From assembly GCF_904063065.1 (NCBI RefSeq), contig NZ_CAJFCL010000009.1:124001-188000 (forward strand): a stretch of 64,000 nucleotides of DNA. The letters run 5' to 3'. Below the pieces are notes generated by a model. That model ran no database searches, was not told the origin of the DNA, and saw only the letters and a program-made list of their open reading frames with translations. Numbering within the stretch: position 1 is the stretch's first letter; every line of letters begins with the position of its first letter. Shown here one piece after another: positions 17,059-25,854 of this stretch. This stretch comes from Pseudomonas paraversuta. GTDB taxonomy: Bacteria; Pseudomonadota; Gammaproteobacteria; Pseudomonadales; Pseudomonadaceae. Both the position numbers and the translations under genes were made by a program.

Positions 17059-18489
17059 ATGCCCGTACGTCCGGTTCTAAGTCCTGAAGTCCTTCGCTGG
17101 TTGCCCTGGGTAGTGGCCATCGCGTTTTTCATGCAGTCGCTCGACGGCACCATCCTCAATACCGCACTGCCCGACATGGCCAGCGACCTGAAAGAAAACC
17201 CGCTGCGCATGCAAGGCGTGATCGTCGCCTACATGCTTACCGTTGCACTGCTGATCCCGGCATCAGGCTGGATCGCCGACCGCTTCGGCACCAAAAAGAT
17301 CTTCTTCAGCGCCATCCTCCTGTTCAGTTTCGGTTCGTTGCTGTGCGCGCTGTCCGGCACGCTCAACGAGCTGATCGGCGCACGTATCGTACAGGGCCTG
17401 GGCGGTGCCTTGATGCTGCCCATCGGGCGACTGGTGGTGCTCAAGGCTTATCCGCGTTCGGAGCTGGTGCGGATCATGGGCTTTATCACCATCCCCGGTT
17501 TGCTCGGCCCCCTGATCGGGCCGACCATGGGCGGCTGGATGGTGCAGTACCTGAGCTGGCACTGGATTTTCCTGATCAACCTGCCCGTCGGAATGCTCGG
17601 CTGCTGGGCGGTCTGGCACTTCATCCCGGACCTGCGCGGCAGCGAGCGTACGCGCTTCGATACCCTGGGCTTTGTGCTGTTTGGTGCCGCGATGGTGTTT
17701 ATCACCATTGCCATGGAAGGCCTGGGCGAATTGCACATGCCGCACCTGCGGGTGATGTTGCTGCTATTCGCGGGGCTGGCGTGCCTGGCGGCCTATTGGC
17801 TGCGGGCAGGCAATATCAGCAACCCGCTGTTCTCGCCGGTGCTGTTTAAAACCAGGACCTTTGCCGTGGGTATATTGGGCAACCTGTTTGCCCGGCTCGG
17901 CAGCGGCGCCTTGCCGTTTCTGGTGCCGCTGCTGCTGCAGGTCGCCCTGGGCTATTCGCCGTCCCAGGCCGGGATGAGCATGCTGCCACTGGCGGCCGCC
18001 GCAATGCTGGCCAAGTGGGTGGCCCGGCCGCTGATCGAGCGCGTGGGCTATCGCACCGTGCTCACGACCAATACCTTTGCCCTGGGCCTGATGCTGGCCA
18101 GCATGGGCCTGGTCACCGAGCACACGCCGTACCCGCTGCTGCTGGGGATGCTGGCCGTTCTGGGCGCGATCAACTCGCTGCAATTCACGGCCATGAACAC
18201 TGTCACCCTGATCGACCTCGACGACGCCAGCGCCAGCAGCGGCAACAGTTTGCTGTCGGTGGTCGCGCAGCTGTCCTTGAGCCTGGGTGTGGCGTGCGCC
18301 GGGGCCCTGCTCGGCGGTTTTACCGGCGATGGCGGCGATGAGGGCGTGGATACGGTACTTGGAGCATTCCAGCTGACCTTCCTGACAGTGGGCATCATGG
18401 CAATGCTGGCGGCCGCGATCTTCCTGCAGCTGTCACCCAAGGACGGGCGCAAGCCCAAGGCCAACTCGGAGCACGACCTGGAGCATTAA
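17059..18489 (+). CDS. MFS drug-type exporter, DHA2 family (MdtD-like)
   Basis: A 476-residue major facilitator with about 14 predicted membrane segments. It shows the DHA2 opening motif (SLDGTILNTALPDMA, about residues 24-38), motif A (GWIADRFGTKKIFF) and the export-linked motif C region (GLLGPLIGPTMGGW). Length and pattern match E. coli MdtD. The start at 17059 has GAGG 5 bases upstream; the open frame before it runs through a REP. It is a single-gene unit with no adjacent membrane-fusion partner or regulator, so the substrate is unknown. Confidence 0.82.
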   Translation: MPVRPVLSPEVLRWLPWVVAIAFFMQSLDGTILNTALPDMASDLKENPLRMQGVIVAYMLTVALLIPASGWIADRFGTKKIFFSAILLFSFGSLLCALSGTLNELIGARIVQGLGGALMLPIGRLVVLKAYPRSELVRIMGFITIPGLLGPLIGPTMGGWMVQYLSWHWIFLINLPVGMLGCWAVWHFIPDLRGSERTRFDTLGFVLFGAAMVFITIAMEGLGELHMPHLRVMLLLFAGLACLAAYWLRAGNISNPLFSPVLFKTRTFAVGILGNLFARLGSGALPFLVPLLLQVALGYSPSQAGMSMLPLAAAAMLAKWVARPLIERVGYRTVLTTNTFALGLMLASMGLVTEHTPYPLLLGMLAVLGAINSLQFTAMNTVTLIDLDDASASSGNSLLSVVAQLSLSLGVACAGALLGGFTGDGGDEGVDTVLGAFQLTFLTVGIMAMLAAAIFLQLSPKDGRKPKANSEHDLEH

Positions 18490-18500
18490 GAACGCAACAC

Positions 18501-18536
18501 CTGTAGGAGCGAGCTTTTAACAGCTCGCTCCTACAG
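18501..18536. repeat. Short REP hairpin
   Basis: CTGTAGGAGCGAGC and GCTCGCTCCTACAG arms with an 8-base loop, after the MFS gene. It is compact enough to serve as a stem at the transcript end. Confidence 0.8.
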
Positions 18537-18632
18537 AGTTGTCAGGGTTCAGATGACAACTCGTCCAGAATGTTCAGGCTAAGGGCATAGGGCTGTTACA
18601 CTGCGCGACATTTTGTTTTGCAGGCCAGTCTC

Positions 18633-20018
18633 GTGACCACCATTGCCACCGCTTTTAACTCTCTGCCTCTGTCCGCCGCCATGCTGGCTAACCTCGACTC
18701 CCTCGGTTATGCCCAGATGACGCCGATCCAGGCGCAGAGCTTGCCGGTGATCCTCAAAGGCATGGACCTGATCGCCCAGGCGAAGACCGGCAGCGGCAAA
18801 ACTGCCGCCTTCGGCATCGGCCTGCTGAACCCGATCAACCCGCGTTTCTTCGGTTGCCAGGCCCTTGTGATCTGCCCAACCCGCGAACTCGCTGACCAGG
18901 TTGCCAAAGAGATCCGCCGTCTGGCTCGCGCCGAAGACAACATCAAGGTGCTGACCCTGTGTGGCGGCGTGTCCTTCGGCCCGCAGATCGGTTCGCTGGA
19001 GCACGGCGCGCACATCATCGTCGGCACCCCGGGGCGCATCCAGCAGCACTTGCGCAAAGGCTCGCTGAAACTCGACGGCCTCAACACTCTGGTACTCGAC
19101 GAAGCTGACCGCATGCTCGACATGGGCTTCTACGATGCCATCGAAGACATCATCCGCCAGACTCCGGAACGCCGTCAGACCCTGTTGTTCTCGGCCACCT
19201 ACCCGGTCGGTATCAAGCAACTGTCGTCCAAGTTCATGCGCAACCCGCAGCAGGTAAAAGCTGAGGCCTTGCACACTGACAGCCAGATCGAGCAACGTTT
19301 CTACGAAATCTCGCCTGAAGAACGCATGGACGCCGTGACCAAAGTGCTCGCGCATTTCCGTCCGCAATCGTGCGTGGCTTTCTGCTTCACCAAGCAGCAG
19401 GTTCAGGAAACCGTTGATCACCTGACCTCCAAGGGCATTTCCGCCGTCGGCCTGCACGGCGACCTGGAACAGCGCGACCGTGACCAGGTACTGGCGATGT
19501 TCGCCAACCGTTCGACTTCGGTACTGGTAGCCACAGACGTTGCCGCCCGTGGTCTGGACATCGATGCACTGGACATGGTGCTCAACGTCGAACTGGCCCG
19601 CGATTCGGAAATCCACATTCACCGTGTCGGCCGTACCGGCCGCGCTGGCGAAAAAGGGGTGGCGATCAGCCTGGTTGCTCCGTCCGAAGCGCACCGCGCC
19701 CAAGCCATCGAGCAACTGCAGAAAGCTCCGCTGAACTGGGAAACCCTGGACACCCTGAAATCCCAGGGCGGCGCGCCATTGCTGCCGGCCATGAGCACTC
19801 TGGTGATTGGTGCAGGCCGTAAAGACAAGGTTCGCCCGGGCGACATCCTTGGCGCCCTGACTGGCGACGCGGGCATCCCCGGCGCCCAGGTCGGCAAGAT
19901 CGCGATCTTTGACTTCCAGGCCTACGTGGCCGTTGACCGCACTATTGCCAAGCAAGCGGCCCAGCGCCTGAGCGAAGGCAAAATCAAAGGCCGCGTACTG
20001 CGCGTCCGGGTTTTGTAA
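18633..20018 (+). CDS. dbpA: ATP-dependent RNA helicase DbpA
   Basis: A 461-residue DEAD-box helicase acting on 23S rRNA during 50S subunit assembly. Motif I is AKTGSGKTA (Lys about 56), the DEAD box is at residues 156-159, the SAT motif is LLFSATYP, and motif VI is HRVGRTGRAG. The last 75 residues (RKDKLRPGDILGALTGDAGIPG-like) form the DbpA C-terminal domain that binds hairpin 92. I take the GTG at 18633 (MTTIATAFNSLPLSAAML) as the start by family resemblance; a TTG five codons upstream is possible. Confidence 0.94.
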   Translation: MTTIATAFNSLPLSAAMLANLDSLGYAQMTPIQAQSLPVILKGMDLIAQAKTGSGKTAAFGIGLLNPINPRFFGCQALVICPTRELADQVAKEIRRLARAEDNIKVLTLCGGVSFGPQIGSLEHGAHIIVGTPGRIQQHLRKGSLKLDGLNTLVLDEADRMLDMGFYDAIEDIIRQTPERRQTLLFSATYPVGIKQLSSKFMRNPQQVKAEALHTDSQIEQRFYEISPEERMDAVTKVLAHFRPQSCVAFCFTKQQVQETVDHLTSKGISAVGLHGDLEQRDRDQVLAMFANRSTSVLVATDVAARGLDIDALDMVLNVELARDSEIHIHRVGRTGRAGEKGVAISLVAPSEAHRAQAIEQLQKAPLNWETLDTLKSQGGAPLLPAMSTLVIGAGRKDKVRPGDILGALTGDAGIPGAQVGKIAIFDFQAYVAVDRTIAKQAAQRLSEGKIKGRVLRVRVL

Positions 20019-20036
20019 ACCCAAACGACACACTCA

Positions 20037-20113
20037 TTGTGGGAGCTGGCTTGCCGGCGATGTCAGCACCTCGGACCGGGTTGCCTGCATCGCTGGCAAG
20101 CCAGCTCCCACAG
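20037..20113. repeat. REP inverted pair (GGGAGCTGGCTTGCCGGCGA type)
   Basis: TTGTGGGAGCTGGCTTGCCG and its inverted partner, between dbpA and the flavoprotein gene. Confidence 0.88.
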
Positions 20114-20149
20114 TGCTTTTAAACAGAGAATTTTTGTGAGGACACCGCT

Positions 20150-21328
20150 TTGCGCTCTACCGACGTTGTGATTATTGGCGCTGGCGCCGCAGGTTTGATG
20201 TGCGCGCTGAGCGCTGCCGGGCGTGGGCGCAAGGTGATGCTGATTGACCACGCCAACAAGGCGGGCAAGAAGATCCTGATGTCGGGCGGTGGCCGCTGCA
20301 ACTTCACCAACATGTACACCGAACCGAACAATTTCCTGTCGCAGAACCCGCACTTCTGCAAGTCGGCGCTGGCGCGTTACACCCAATGGGATTTCATCGA
20401 ACTGGTCAGCAAGCACGGCGTGCCCTACCACGAGAAGAAACTCGGCCAGCTGTTTTGCGATAACAAATCCAGCGACATCCTCGAAATGCTCCTGAGCGAG
20501 TGCCAACAGGCCGGCGTCAGCCTGCACCTGGACACCTCGGTGGAGCAGATCGAAAAAACCGAAACCGGCTACAGCCTCAACACCACCCTGGATCAGTTGA
20601 ACTGTCAGTCGCTGGTGATCGCCACCGGCGGCCTGTCGATTCCGACCCTCGGCGCCACCGGTTTCGGCTATCAAGTGGCCAGGCAGTTTGGTCACACCTT
20701 GCTGCCGACCCGCGCAGGTCTGGTGCCCTTCACCATCACCGATCAGCTCAAAGAGATTTGCACCGAGCTCTCCGGGACCTCGGTGGACTGCCTGGTGAGC
20801 TGCAACGATCAGAGCTTCAGGGAAAATATCCTGTTCACCCACCGCGGTTTGAGCGGACCGGCGATCTTGCAGATTTCGTCGTTCTGGAACTCCGGCGATA
20901 CGGTTGAAATCAACCTGCTGCCCGACCTCGACGCGCTGAGCTGGCTGCATACCCAGCAGGCCGAACGCCCGAACAGCGAACTGAAGACTCTGCTCGGTGA
21001 GATTTTCACCAAGAAGATGGCCAACTTGCTGGCCGAGCACTGGTTTGTGTCCAAGCCCATGAAGCAATACACCCCGGGCGAGCTGGCGGAAGTGGCTGAC
21101 AGGCTGGCGTGCTGGAAAGTGGTACCGGCCGGCACCGAGGGCTATCGCACCGCGGAAGTGACACTGGGCGGGGTCGATACCCGTGAAGTGTCATCCAAGA
21201 CCATGGAGTCGCTGAAGAGCCCCGGCTTGTACTTTGTCGGTGAAGTGCTGGATGTGAGCGGCCATCTGGGCGGTTTCAACTTCCAGTGGGCGTGGGCTTC
21301 GGGGTACGCCGCGGCGCAGTTCGTCTGA
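20150..21328 (+). CDS. HI0933/YhiN-family FAD-dependent oxidoreductase
   Basis: A 392-residue flavoprotein of unknown substrate. The N-terminal FAD fold reads STDVVIIGAGAAGLMCAL, followed by the family hallmark KAGKKILMSGGGRCNFTN (residues about 42-59). The C-terminal dinucleotide region is GLYFVGEVLDVSGHLGGFNFQWAWASG. Length is normal for the family. The start is a TTG at 20150 with a GTGAGGA site 8 bases upstream; no upstream ATG exists. It forms its own unit between a REP pair and a short GC hairpin. Confidence 0.85.
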   Translation: MRSTDVVIIGAGAAGLMCALSAAGRGRKVMLIDHANKAGKKILMSGGGRCNFTNMYTEPNNFLSQNPHFCKSALARYTQWDFIELVSKHGVPYHEKKLGQLFCDNKSSDILEMLLSECQQAGVSLHLDTSVEQIEKTETGYSLNTTLDQLNCQSLVIATGGLSIPTLGATGFGYQVARQFGHTLLPTRAGLVPFTITDQLKEICTELSGTSVDCLVSCNDQSFRENILFTHRGLSGPAILQISSFWNSGDTVEINLLPDLDALSWLHTQQAERPNSELKTLLGEIFTKKMANLLAEHWFVSKPMKQYTPGELAEVADRLACWKVVPAGTEGYRTAEVTLGGVDTREVSSKTMESLKSPGLYFVGEVLDVSGHLGGFNFQWAWASGYAAAQFV

Positions 21329-21338
21329 CGTCGTCACC

Positions 21339-21369
21339 CTGTGGCCGCTGTCGAAGGCTGCGGCTACAG
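21339..21369. repeat. Short inverted repeat of the GTAGCCGCTG family
   Basis: CTGTGGCCGCTGTCGAAGGC followed by TGCGGCTACAG. It is a different Pseudomonas intergenic repeat from the REP types above; a related copy lies at 50680-50775. Confidence 0.6.
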
Positions 21370-21473
21370 AGTCTGAGTCAAAAAATATTTTGTGTCCGAT
21401 GTGAAGAGTGTCATTGCGCTGTCGTCTTATCTGGCTCAATTTAGCGAAATACGAGCCAGGCACCGCCACCTCC

Positions 21474-23648
21474 ATGTCATCGACCTCCTTCAGTCAGTCC
21501 CTGCGCCGCTTGTGGGCACGGGACAAGTTCAGTTACAGCGTTCGCGTATTTATCGCCCTGACCGGCAGCATGGCTTTTTGCTGGTATCAAGACGAGATGT
21601 CACTGCTGATCCCGCTGTTCCTGGGGATTATCGCCAGCGCCCTGTCCGAGACCGATGACAGCTGGCAAGGCCGACTGAACGCGTTGCTGGTGACCCTGGT
21701 GTGTTTCAGTGCCTCGGCCTTCAGTGTCGAATTACTTTTCCCCTACCCCTGGTTGATGGTCTGCGCACTGGCGCTGGCCAGCTTCGGCCTGACCATGCTC
21801 GGGGCGCTGGGCGAGCGCTACGGGGCGATTGCCTCAGCCACGCTGATTCTGGCCGTGTACACCATGATCGGGGTCGATCAGCGCGGCGGGGAAGTGCTCA
21901 ATTTCTGGCACGAGCCCTTGCTGCTGGTGGCGGGCGCGGCCTGGTACGGGCTGCTGTCGGTACTGTGGCAGGCCCTGTTTTCCCACCAGCCGGTGCAGCA
22001 AAGCCTGGCGCGGCTGTTCTGGGAGCTGGGCCTGTATCTGAAGATCAAGTCCTCGCTGTTCGAGCCCGTGCGCAAGCTGGATGTCGAGGCCGGCCGGCTG
22101 GAACTGGCACGCCAGAACGGCAAGGTGGTGGCCGCCCTGAACAGCGCCAAGGAAATCATTTTGCACCGGGTCGGCAACTCCAGGCCGGGGTCCAAGCTCA
22201 GCCGCTACCTCAAGTTGTACTTCCTCGCGCAGGACATCCACGAGCGCGCCAGCTCCTCCCATTACCCGTACAACGCACTGGCCGAGGCGTTCTTTCACAG
22301 CGATGTGATGTTCCGCTGCCAGCGTCTGTTGCGCCAGCAAGGCGTGGCCTGCCAGCGCTTGTCAGAGTCGATCAAGCTGCGCCAGCCATTCGTCTATGAC
22401 GACAGCTTTGCCGAGGCCCTGGGCGATCTGCACGCCTCCCTGGAGCATCTGCGCATCCAGAGCAACCCGGCCTGGCGCGGGCTGTTGCGTTCACTGCGGG
22501 CGCTGGCCGCCAACCTCGGTACGCTGGACCGCCTGCTGAGCGATGCCAGCAACCCTGACAGCCTTGCCGATGCCACCGACAGCAGCCTGCTGGATCGTTC
22601 GCCGCGCAACCTCAAGGATGTGTGGTCGCGCTTGCGCCAGCACCTCACCCCCACTTCGCTGATTTTCCGCCACGCCCTGCGTCTGCCGTTGGCGTTGTCC
22701 ATCGGCTTTGCGATGGTGCACTGGATTCACCCCAGCCAGGGTTACTGGATCATCCTCACCACGCTGTTCGTGTGCCAGCCGAGTTACGGCGCGACACGCC
22801 GCAAGTTCAGCCAGCGGATCATAGGTACGGCCATCGGCCTGGCCGTGGGCTGGGCGCTGTTCGACCTGTTCCCCAACCCGCTGGTGCAATCGATGTTCGC
22901 GGTGGTCGCCGGGGTGGTGTTCTTTATCAACCGCACTACCCGCTACACCTTGAGCACTGCCGCCATCACCCTGATGATTCTGTTTTGCTTCAATCAGGTG
23001 GGCGACGGTTACGGGCTGTTTCTGCCAAGACTGTTCGATACCCTGGTGGGCAGCGTGATTGCTGCCGCAGCGGTGTTCCTGTTCTTGCCTGACTGGCAGG
23101 GCCGACGCCTGAATCAGGTGCTGGCCAATACCTTGAGTTGCAACAGTCAGTACCTGCGGCAAATCATGCACCAGTACGCCCAGGGCAAAAGTGACGACCT
23201 GGCGTATCGTCTGGCGCGGCGCAACGCCCACAACGCCGATGCTGCCCTGTCGACCACACTGGCCAACATGCTGATGGAGCCGGGGCACTTCCGAAAGGAT
23301 GCCGATATGGGCTTCCGCTTTTTGGTGCTTTCACACACCCTGCTCAGCTATTTGTCGGGCCTGGGCGCGCACCGCGACACCCGGTTGCCCAGCGACATTC
23401 GCGAGCACTTGATCGAAGGCGCGGGGCGCAGGATCGCTGACAGCATCGACCTGATCGCTCAAGGCCTGACCACCAAACAGGCCGTGGCGGTGCAGAGTGA
23501 CGAAGAAGAAGCGCTGGCCAATGAGCTGGAACAGATGCCGGATGAGCTCGACGAAAGCCAGCGCCTGGTGCAAACCCAGCTGGCGCTGATTTGCCGTCAG
23601 CTGGGGCCATTGCGGACCCTGGCCGCGCATTTGATCAAAGCGCCTTAG
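21474..23648 (+). CDS. yccS: YccS/YhfK-like FUSC-family inner-membrane protein
   Basis: A 724-residue membrane protein with two hydrophobic bundles (about residues 20-170 and 400-550), each of five or six segments, separated and followed by helical cytoplasmic domains. This is the YccS architecture, related to aromatic-acid exporter AaeB and the fusaric acid resistance family. The second bundle contains the well-conserved HWIHPSQGYWIILTTLFVCQPSYGATRRK stretch. The start at 21474 (MSSTSFSQSLRRLW) gives the family N terminus; the longer frame upstream covers intergenic sequence. Transport substrate unknown. Confidence 0.85.
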   Translation: MSSTSFSQSLRRLWARDKFSYSVRVFIALTGSMAFCWYQDEMSLLIPLFLGIIASALSETDDSWQGRLNALLVTLVCFSASAFSVELLFPYPWLMVCALALASFGLTMLGALGERYGAIASATLILAVYTMIGVDQRGGEVLNFWHEPLLLVAGAAWYGLLSVLWQALFSHQPVQQSLARLFWELGLYLKIKSSLFEPVRKLDVEAGRLELARQNGKVVAALNSAKEIILHRVGNSRPGSKLSRYLKLYFLAQDIHERASSSHYPYNALAEAFFHSDVMFRCQRLLRQQGVACQRLSESIKLRQPFVYDDSFAEALGDLHASLEHLRIQSNPAWRGLLRSLRALAANLGTLDRLLSDASNPDSLADATDSSLLDRSPRNLKDVWSRLRQHLTPTSLIFRHALRLPLALSIGFAMVHWIHPSQGYWIILTTLFVCQPSYGATRRKFSQRIIGTAIGLAVGWALFDLFPNPLVQSMFAVVAGVVFFINRTTRYTLSTAAITLMILFCFNQVGDGYGLFLPRLFDTLVGSVIAAAAVFLFLPDWQGRRLNQVLANTLSCNSQYLRQIMHQYAQGKSDDLAYRLARRNAHNADAALSTTLANMLMEPGHFRKDADMGFRFLVLSHTLLSYLSGLGAHRDTRLPSDIREHLIEGAGRRIADSIDLIAQGLTTKQAVAVQSDEEEALANELEQMPDELDESQRLVQTQLALICRQLGPLRTLAAHLIKAP

Positions 23649-23713
23649 CGCTTGGCGCCACCGGGCTTCGGGCCTACTATCCGCTGATCGTTTTCTAGCA
23701 CAAGGACTGGACC

Positions 23714-24181
23714 GTGACCACTGACTGGCTCTGCAAACACCACACCGATCTGGGCAAGGAACAGCTCTACGCCATACTGGAGCTGCGTTCGGAGGTATTT
23801 GTCGTCGAGCAAAAATGCGCCTATCAGGACGTCGATGGACAAGACCTCAGTGGCGATACCCTGCACCTGATGGGCTGGCAGAACAACCAGCTGGTGGCAT
23901 ACGCCCGGCTGCTCGATCCTGATTCCCAGGGCGGGGATGTGGTCATTGGCCGGGTGATCATTGCCCCTGCGGGCCGCGGGCAAAAGCTGGGGCACGAGCT
24001 GCTGGCTCAAGCACTGGAAAATATCGATGACTACTGGCCCGGGCAACCCGTGTTCATGTCAGCCCAGGCTCATTTGCAGCCGTTCTACGAGCAACACGGG
24101 TTTAGCGCCGAGGGCGAAATCTATCTTGAAGATGACATCCCGCATATCGGCATGCGCCGTAATCAAACACCTCAGGGATAA
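23714..24181 (+). CDS. elaA: ElaA-family GNAT acetyltransferase
   Basis: A 155-residue single-domain N-acetyltransferase. It shows the ElaA opening (LGKEQLYAILELRSEVFVVEQKCAYQDVDGQDL) and the acetyl-CoA binding loop VIIAPAGRGQKLGHELL (about residues 81-97). The start is GTG at 23714 with an AAGGA site 8 bases upstream. Its 3-prime end overlaps the convergent helix-turn-helix gene by 10 bases. The acceptor substrate is not known for the family. Confidence 0.88.
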   Translation: MTTDWLCKHHTDLGKEQLYAILELRSEVFVVEQKCAYQDVDGQDLSGDTLHLMGWQNNQLVAYARLLDPDSQGGDVVIGRVIIAPAGRGQKLGHELLAQALENIDDYWPGQPVFMSAQAHLQPFYEQHGFSAEGEIYLEDDIPHIGMRRNQTPQG

Positions 24182-24468
24182 CCGAGTACCTGCTTGATCT
24201 GCGCCAGATGCTGGCCGATCCAGGCCTTGTCGACCGGGCCCCAGCTGTGAATCTGATAGCGGCCGGCATGATTGCGGGCACCATCCTGCTGCTCGAATTC
24301 GCAGACGATGTCCAGATCGGCCAGCGCGGCGATGGTGTCCTGGGCGGTACGGCGCGGCATACCGGTGACCTCGGTCAGGGCTGGAACACTGCTGGCGGTC
24401 TGGCTGTCGATCAACCAGGCCACATACAGGCGCCGGTAAAAGCTGCTTTTGGTTTTGCTGACTTCCAT
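24172..24468 (-). CDS. Small winged helix-turn-helix protein
   Basis: A 98-residue protein made almost entirely of a winged-helix fold: helices at about 10-22, 27-36 (VPALTEVTG) and the recognition helix 38-50 (PRRTAQDTIAAL), then a two-strand wing (VCEFEQQDGARN, GRYQIHSWG). It is probably a DNA-binding regulator, but no target is evident. It lies 55 bases downstream of the YgjP-like gene on the same strand and may be co-transcribed. It overlaps elaA tail to tail by 10 bases. Confidence 0.7.
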   Translation of the reverse strand: MEVSKTKSSFYRRLYVAWLIDSQTASSVPALTEVTGMPRRTAQDTIAALADLDIVCEFEQQDGARNHAGRYQIHSWGPVDKAWIGQHLAQIKQVLGYP

Positions 24469-24523
24469 TCAGAACTCCTGATATCTGTACTTGGCGACTA
24501 CTACTGCAGGCGCCTGCAGGTTG

Positions 24524-25024
24524 TCATCGACCAGCCTGCATGTCGCGCCACGTGAGATACACCCGCAGGTCAAATTCCAGCTGGTGGTAGCCCGGCTGCA
24601 TGTATTCACACAGCTTGTAAAACGCCTTGTTGTGATCTGACTCCTTGAGGTGTGCCAGCTCATGGACCACGATCATTTTCAAAAACTCTGGCGCCGCCTC
24701 CTTGAACAACGAAGCTACGCGCAGCTCTTTCTTGGCCTTGAGCTTGCCGCCCTGCACCCGCGAAATGGTGGTGTGCAAACCCAGCGCACGGTGGGTCAGA
24801 TCCAGCTTGTTATCAAACAGCACCTTGTCGAAGGACGGCGCATTGCGCAGGTGTTCCTGCTTCAGTTCCAGCGCATAGGCATACAAGGCCTTGTCGCTTT
24901 GCACCGCGTGACGTTGTGGATAACGCTCACTCAGGTAACTGCCCAGCTGATCGCGCTCAATCAGGTGACGCACCTGATCTTGCAAGGTCTGGGGATAAGC
25001 CTGGAGGTATTTGAGGACAGTCAT
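24524..25024 (-). CDS. YgjP-like zinc metallopeptidase (M48/DUF45 type)
   Basis: A 166-residue protein with HELAH at residues 121-125 and a further His at 131 in the arrangement HELAHLKESDHNKAF, the zinc site of the YgjP/WLM-like group. The C-terminal LTWRDMQAGR tail is polar. I chose the ATG at 25024 (MTVLKYLQAYPQTL); the upstream in-frame ATG adds 22 atypical residues. The family is thought to be cytoplasmic peptidases of unknown substrate. Possibly co-transcribed with the winged-helix gene. Confidence 0.8.
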   Translation of the reverse strand: MTVLKYLQAYPQTLQDQVRHLIERDQLGSYLSERYPQRHAVQSDKALYAYALELKQEHLRNAPSFDKVLFDNKLDLTHRALGLHTTISRVQGGKLKAKKELRVASLFKEAAPEFLKMIVVHELAHLKESDHNKAFYKLCEYMQPGYHQLEFDLRVYLTWRDMQAGR

Positions 25025-25421
25025 GGGGCGCCAACGTACAACGTAAAGGTGCGCCAGTGTAGCGAATTCAGGATTAAGCAGTGCCATCACTTCAACTGGC
25101 CACCCGTCAGGCTTTATAAAGACTTCCCTTCCAGGTCCCGGTTTAGAGCCTGCACTGCGGTTTTATCGCTGTAAGTGGCCATTTTAAATGGCTAGTCATG
25201 ATTGATTTGGCAACCTGGAACCTGAGCGTTCAGCAAACTGGATATTGACCACATCAAACTCTGACATCCGGGCCGCAAAGTCAGAACTTACTCTGAAACA
25301 CGTAGGACGCGTCCTGGAATGTAATTTCGCCTCGAGTGCCACTTGCTGCGCTGAAAGTCACGGGGCTATCTTCTTGAGTCGCCTCAGTCTTGGCTCGAAT
25401 GATGGCCTGCGTGGAAAACCC
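25025..25421. other. Intergenic region with two palindromes; no gene supported
   Basis: About 400 bases upstream of two divergent genes. It contains a perfect 7-1-7 inverted repeat at 25178-25192 (GCCATTT T AAATGGC) and a perfect 12-bp palindrome at 25304-25315 (AGGACGCGTCCT). The reading frame that extends left from the 124-residue protein gene crosses this region without a ribosome site and looks non-coding. Confidence 0.55.
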
Positions 25422-25796
25422 ATGAAAGCTTCCAAGCCCAAACGTATCAAGCGCGATGATCATCAATACGATGAAGCAACCCGGCGCATTCTCGACCGCC
25501 TGCGCGCTGCGCCCGCCCTGCTCGATGAGCTTGAACCTACCCGTCCCCGGAAAATCAGCCCCCGCTCTCCCTTTGCAGTGTTGCCCGACATCCCTGCACT
25601 GGAGGCCCTGGTGCATGTCTCAGTGATGCTCAAGAGCGCAGAAGAGGTCTCGGACGAGATCACTGAAATGGCCAGTGGCATCGAGCGCGGCTTGGTGTGG
25701 TCGCTGGTGCACTCGGTGGAAATGGCCCGTTCGCTGGTGGATGCACTGCTCCAGGGCAACGGCGTCGACCCGGAGCAATTACAGCGTCCCGGATGA
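25422..25796 (+). CDS. Small Pseudomonas protein resembling the DUF3077/DUF6124 group
   Basis: A 124-residue soluble protein. The first 45 residues are basic and probably disordered (MKASKPKRIKRDDHQYDEATRR). The C-terminal 75 residues follow the pattern FAVLPDIPALEALVHVSVMLKSAEEVSDEI...ERGLVWSLVHSVEMARSLVDALL, an amphipathic helical hairpin typical of a family of small Pseudomonas proteins of unknown function, often present in several copies per genome. The start ATG at 25422 matches the basic opening. A bidirectional terminator follows. The family assignment is by pattern only. Confidence 0.65.
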   Translation: MKASKPKRIKRDDHQYDEATRRILDRLRAAPALLDELEPTRPRKISPRSPFAVLPDIPALEALVHVSVMLKSAEEVSDEITEMASGIERGLVWSLVHSVEMARSLVDALLQGNGVDPEQLQRPG

Positions 25797-25803
25797 CGCC
25801 CAC

Positions 25804-25842
25804 AAAAAAGCCCGCATTGCGAATCGCAGCGGGCTTTTTTTA
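25804..25842. terminator. Bidirectional rho-independent terminator
   Basis: An AGCCCGC/GCGGGCT stem with an A-run before and a T-run after, between the convergent DUF gene and fba. It can terminate transcripts from both sides. Confidence 0.9.
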
Positions 25843-25854
25843 AACGCCGGGGTC

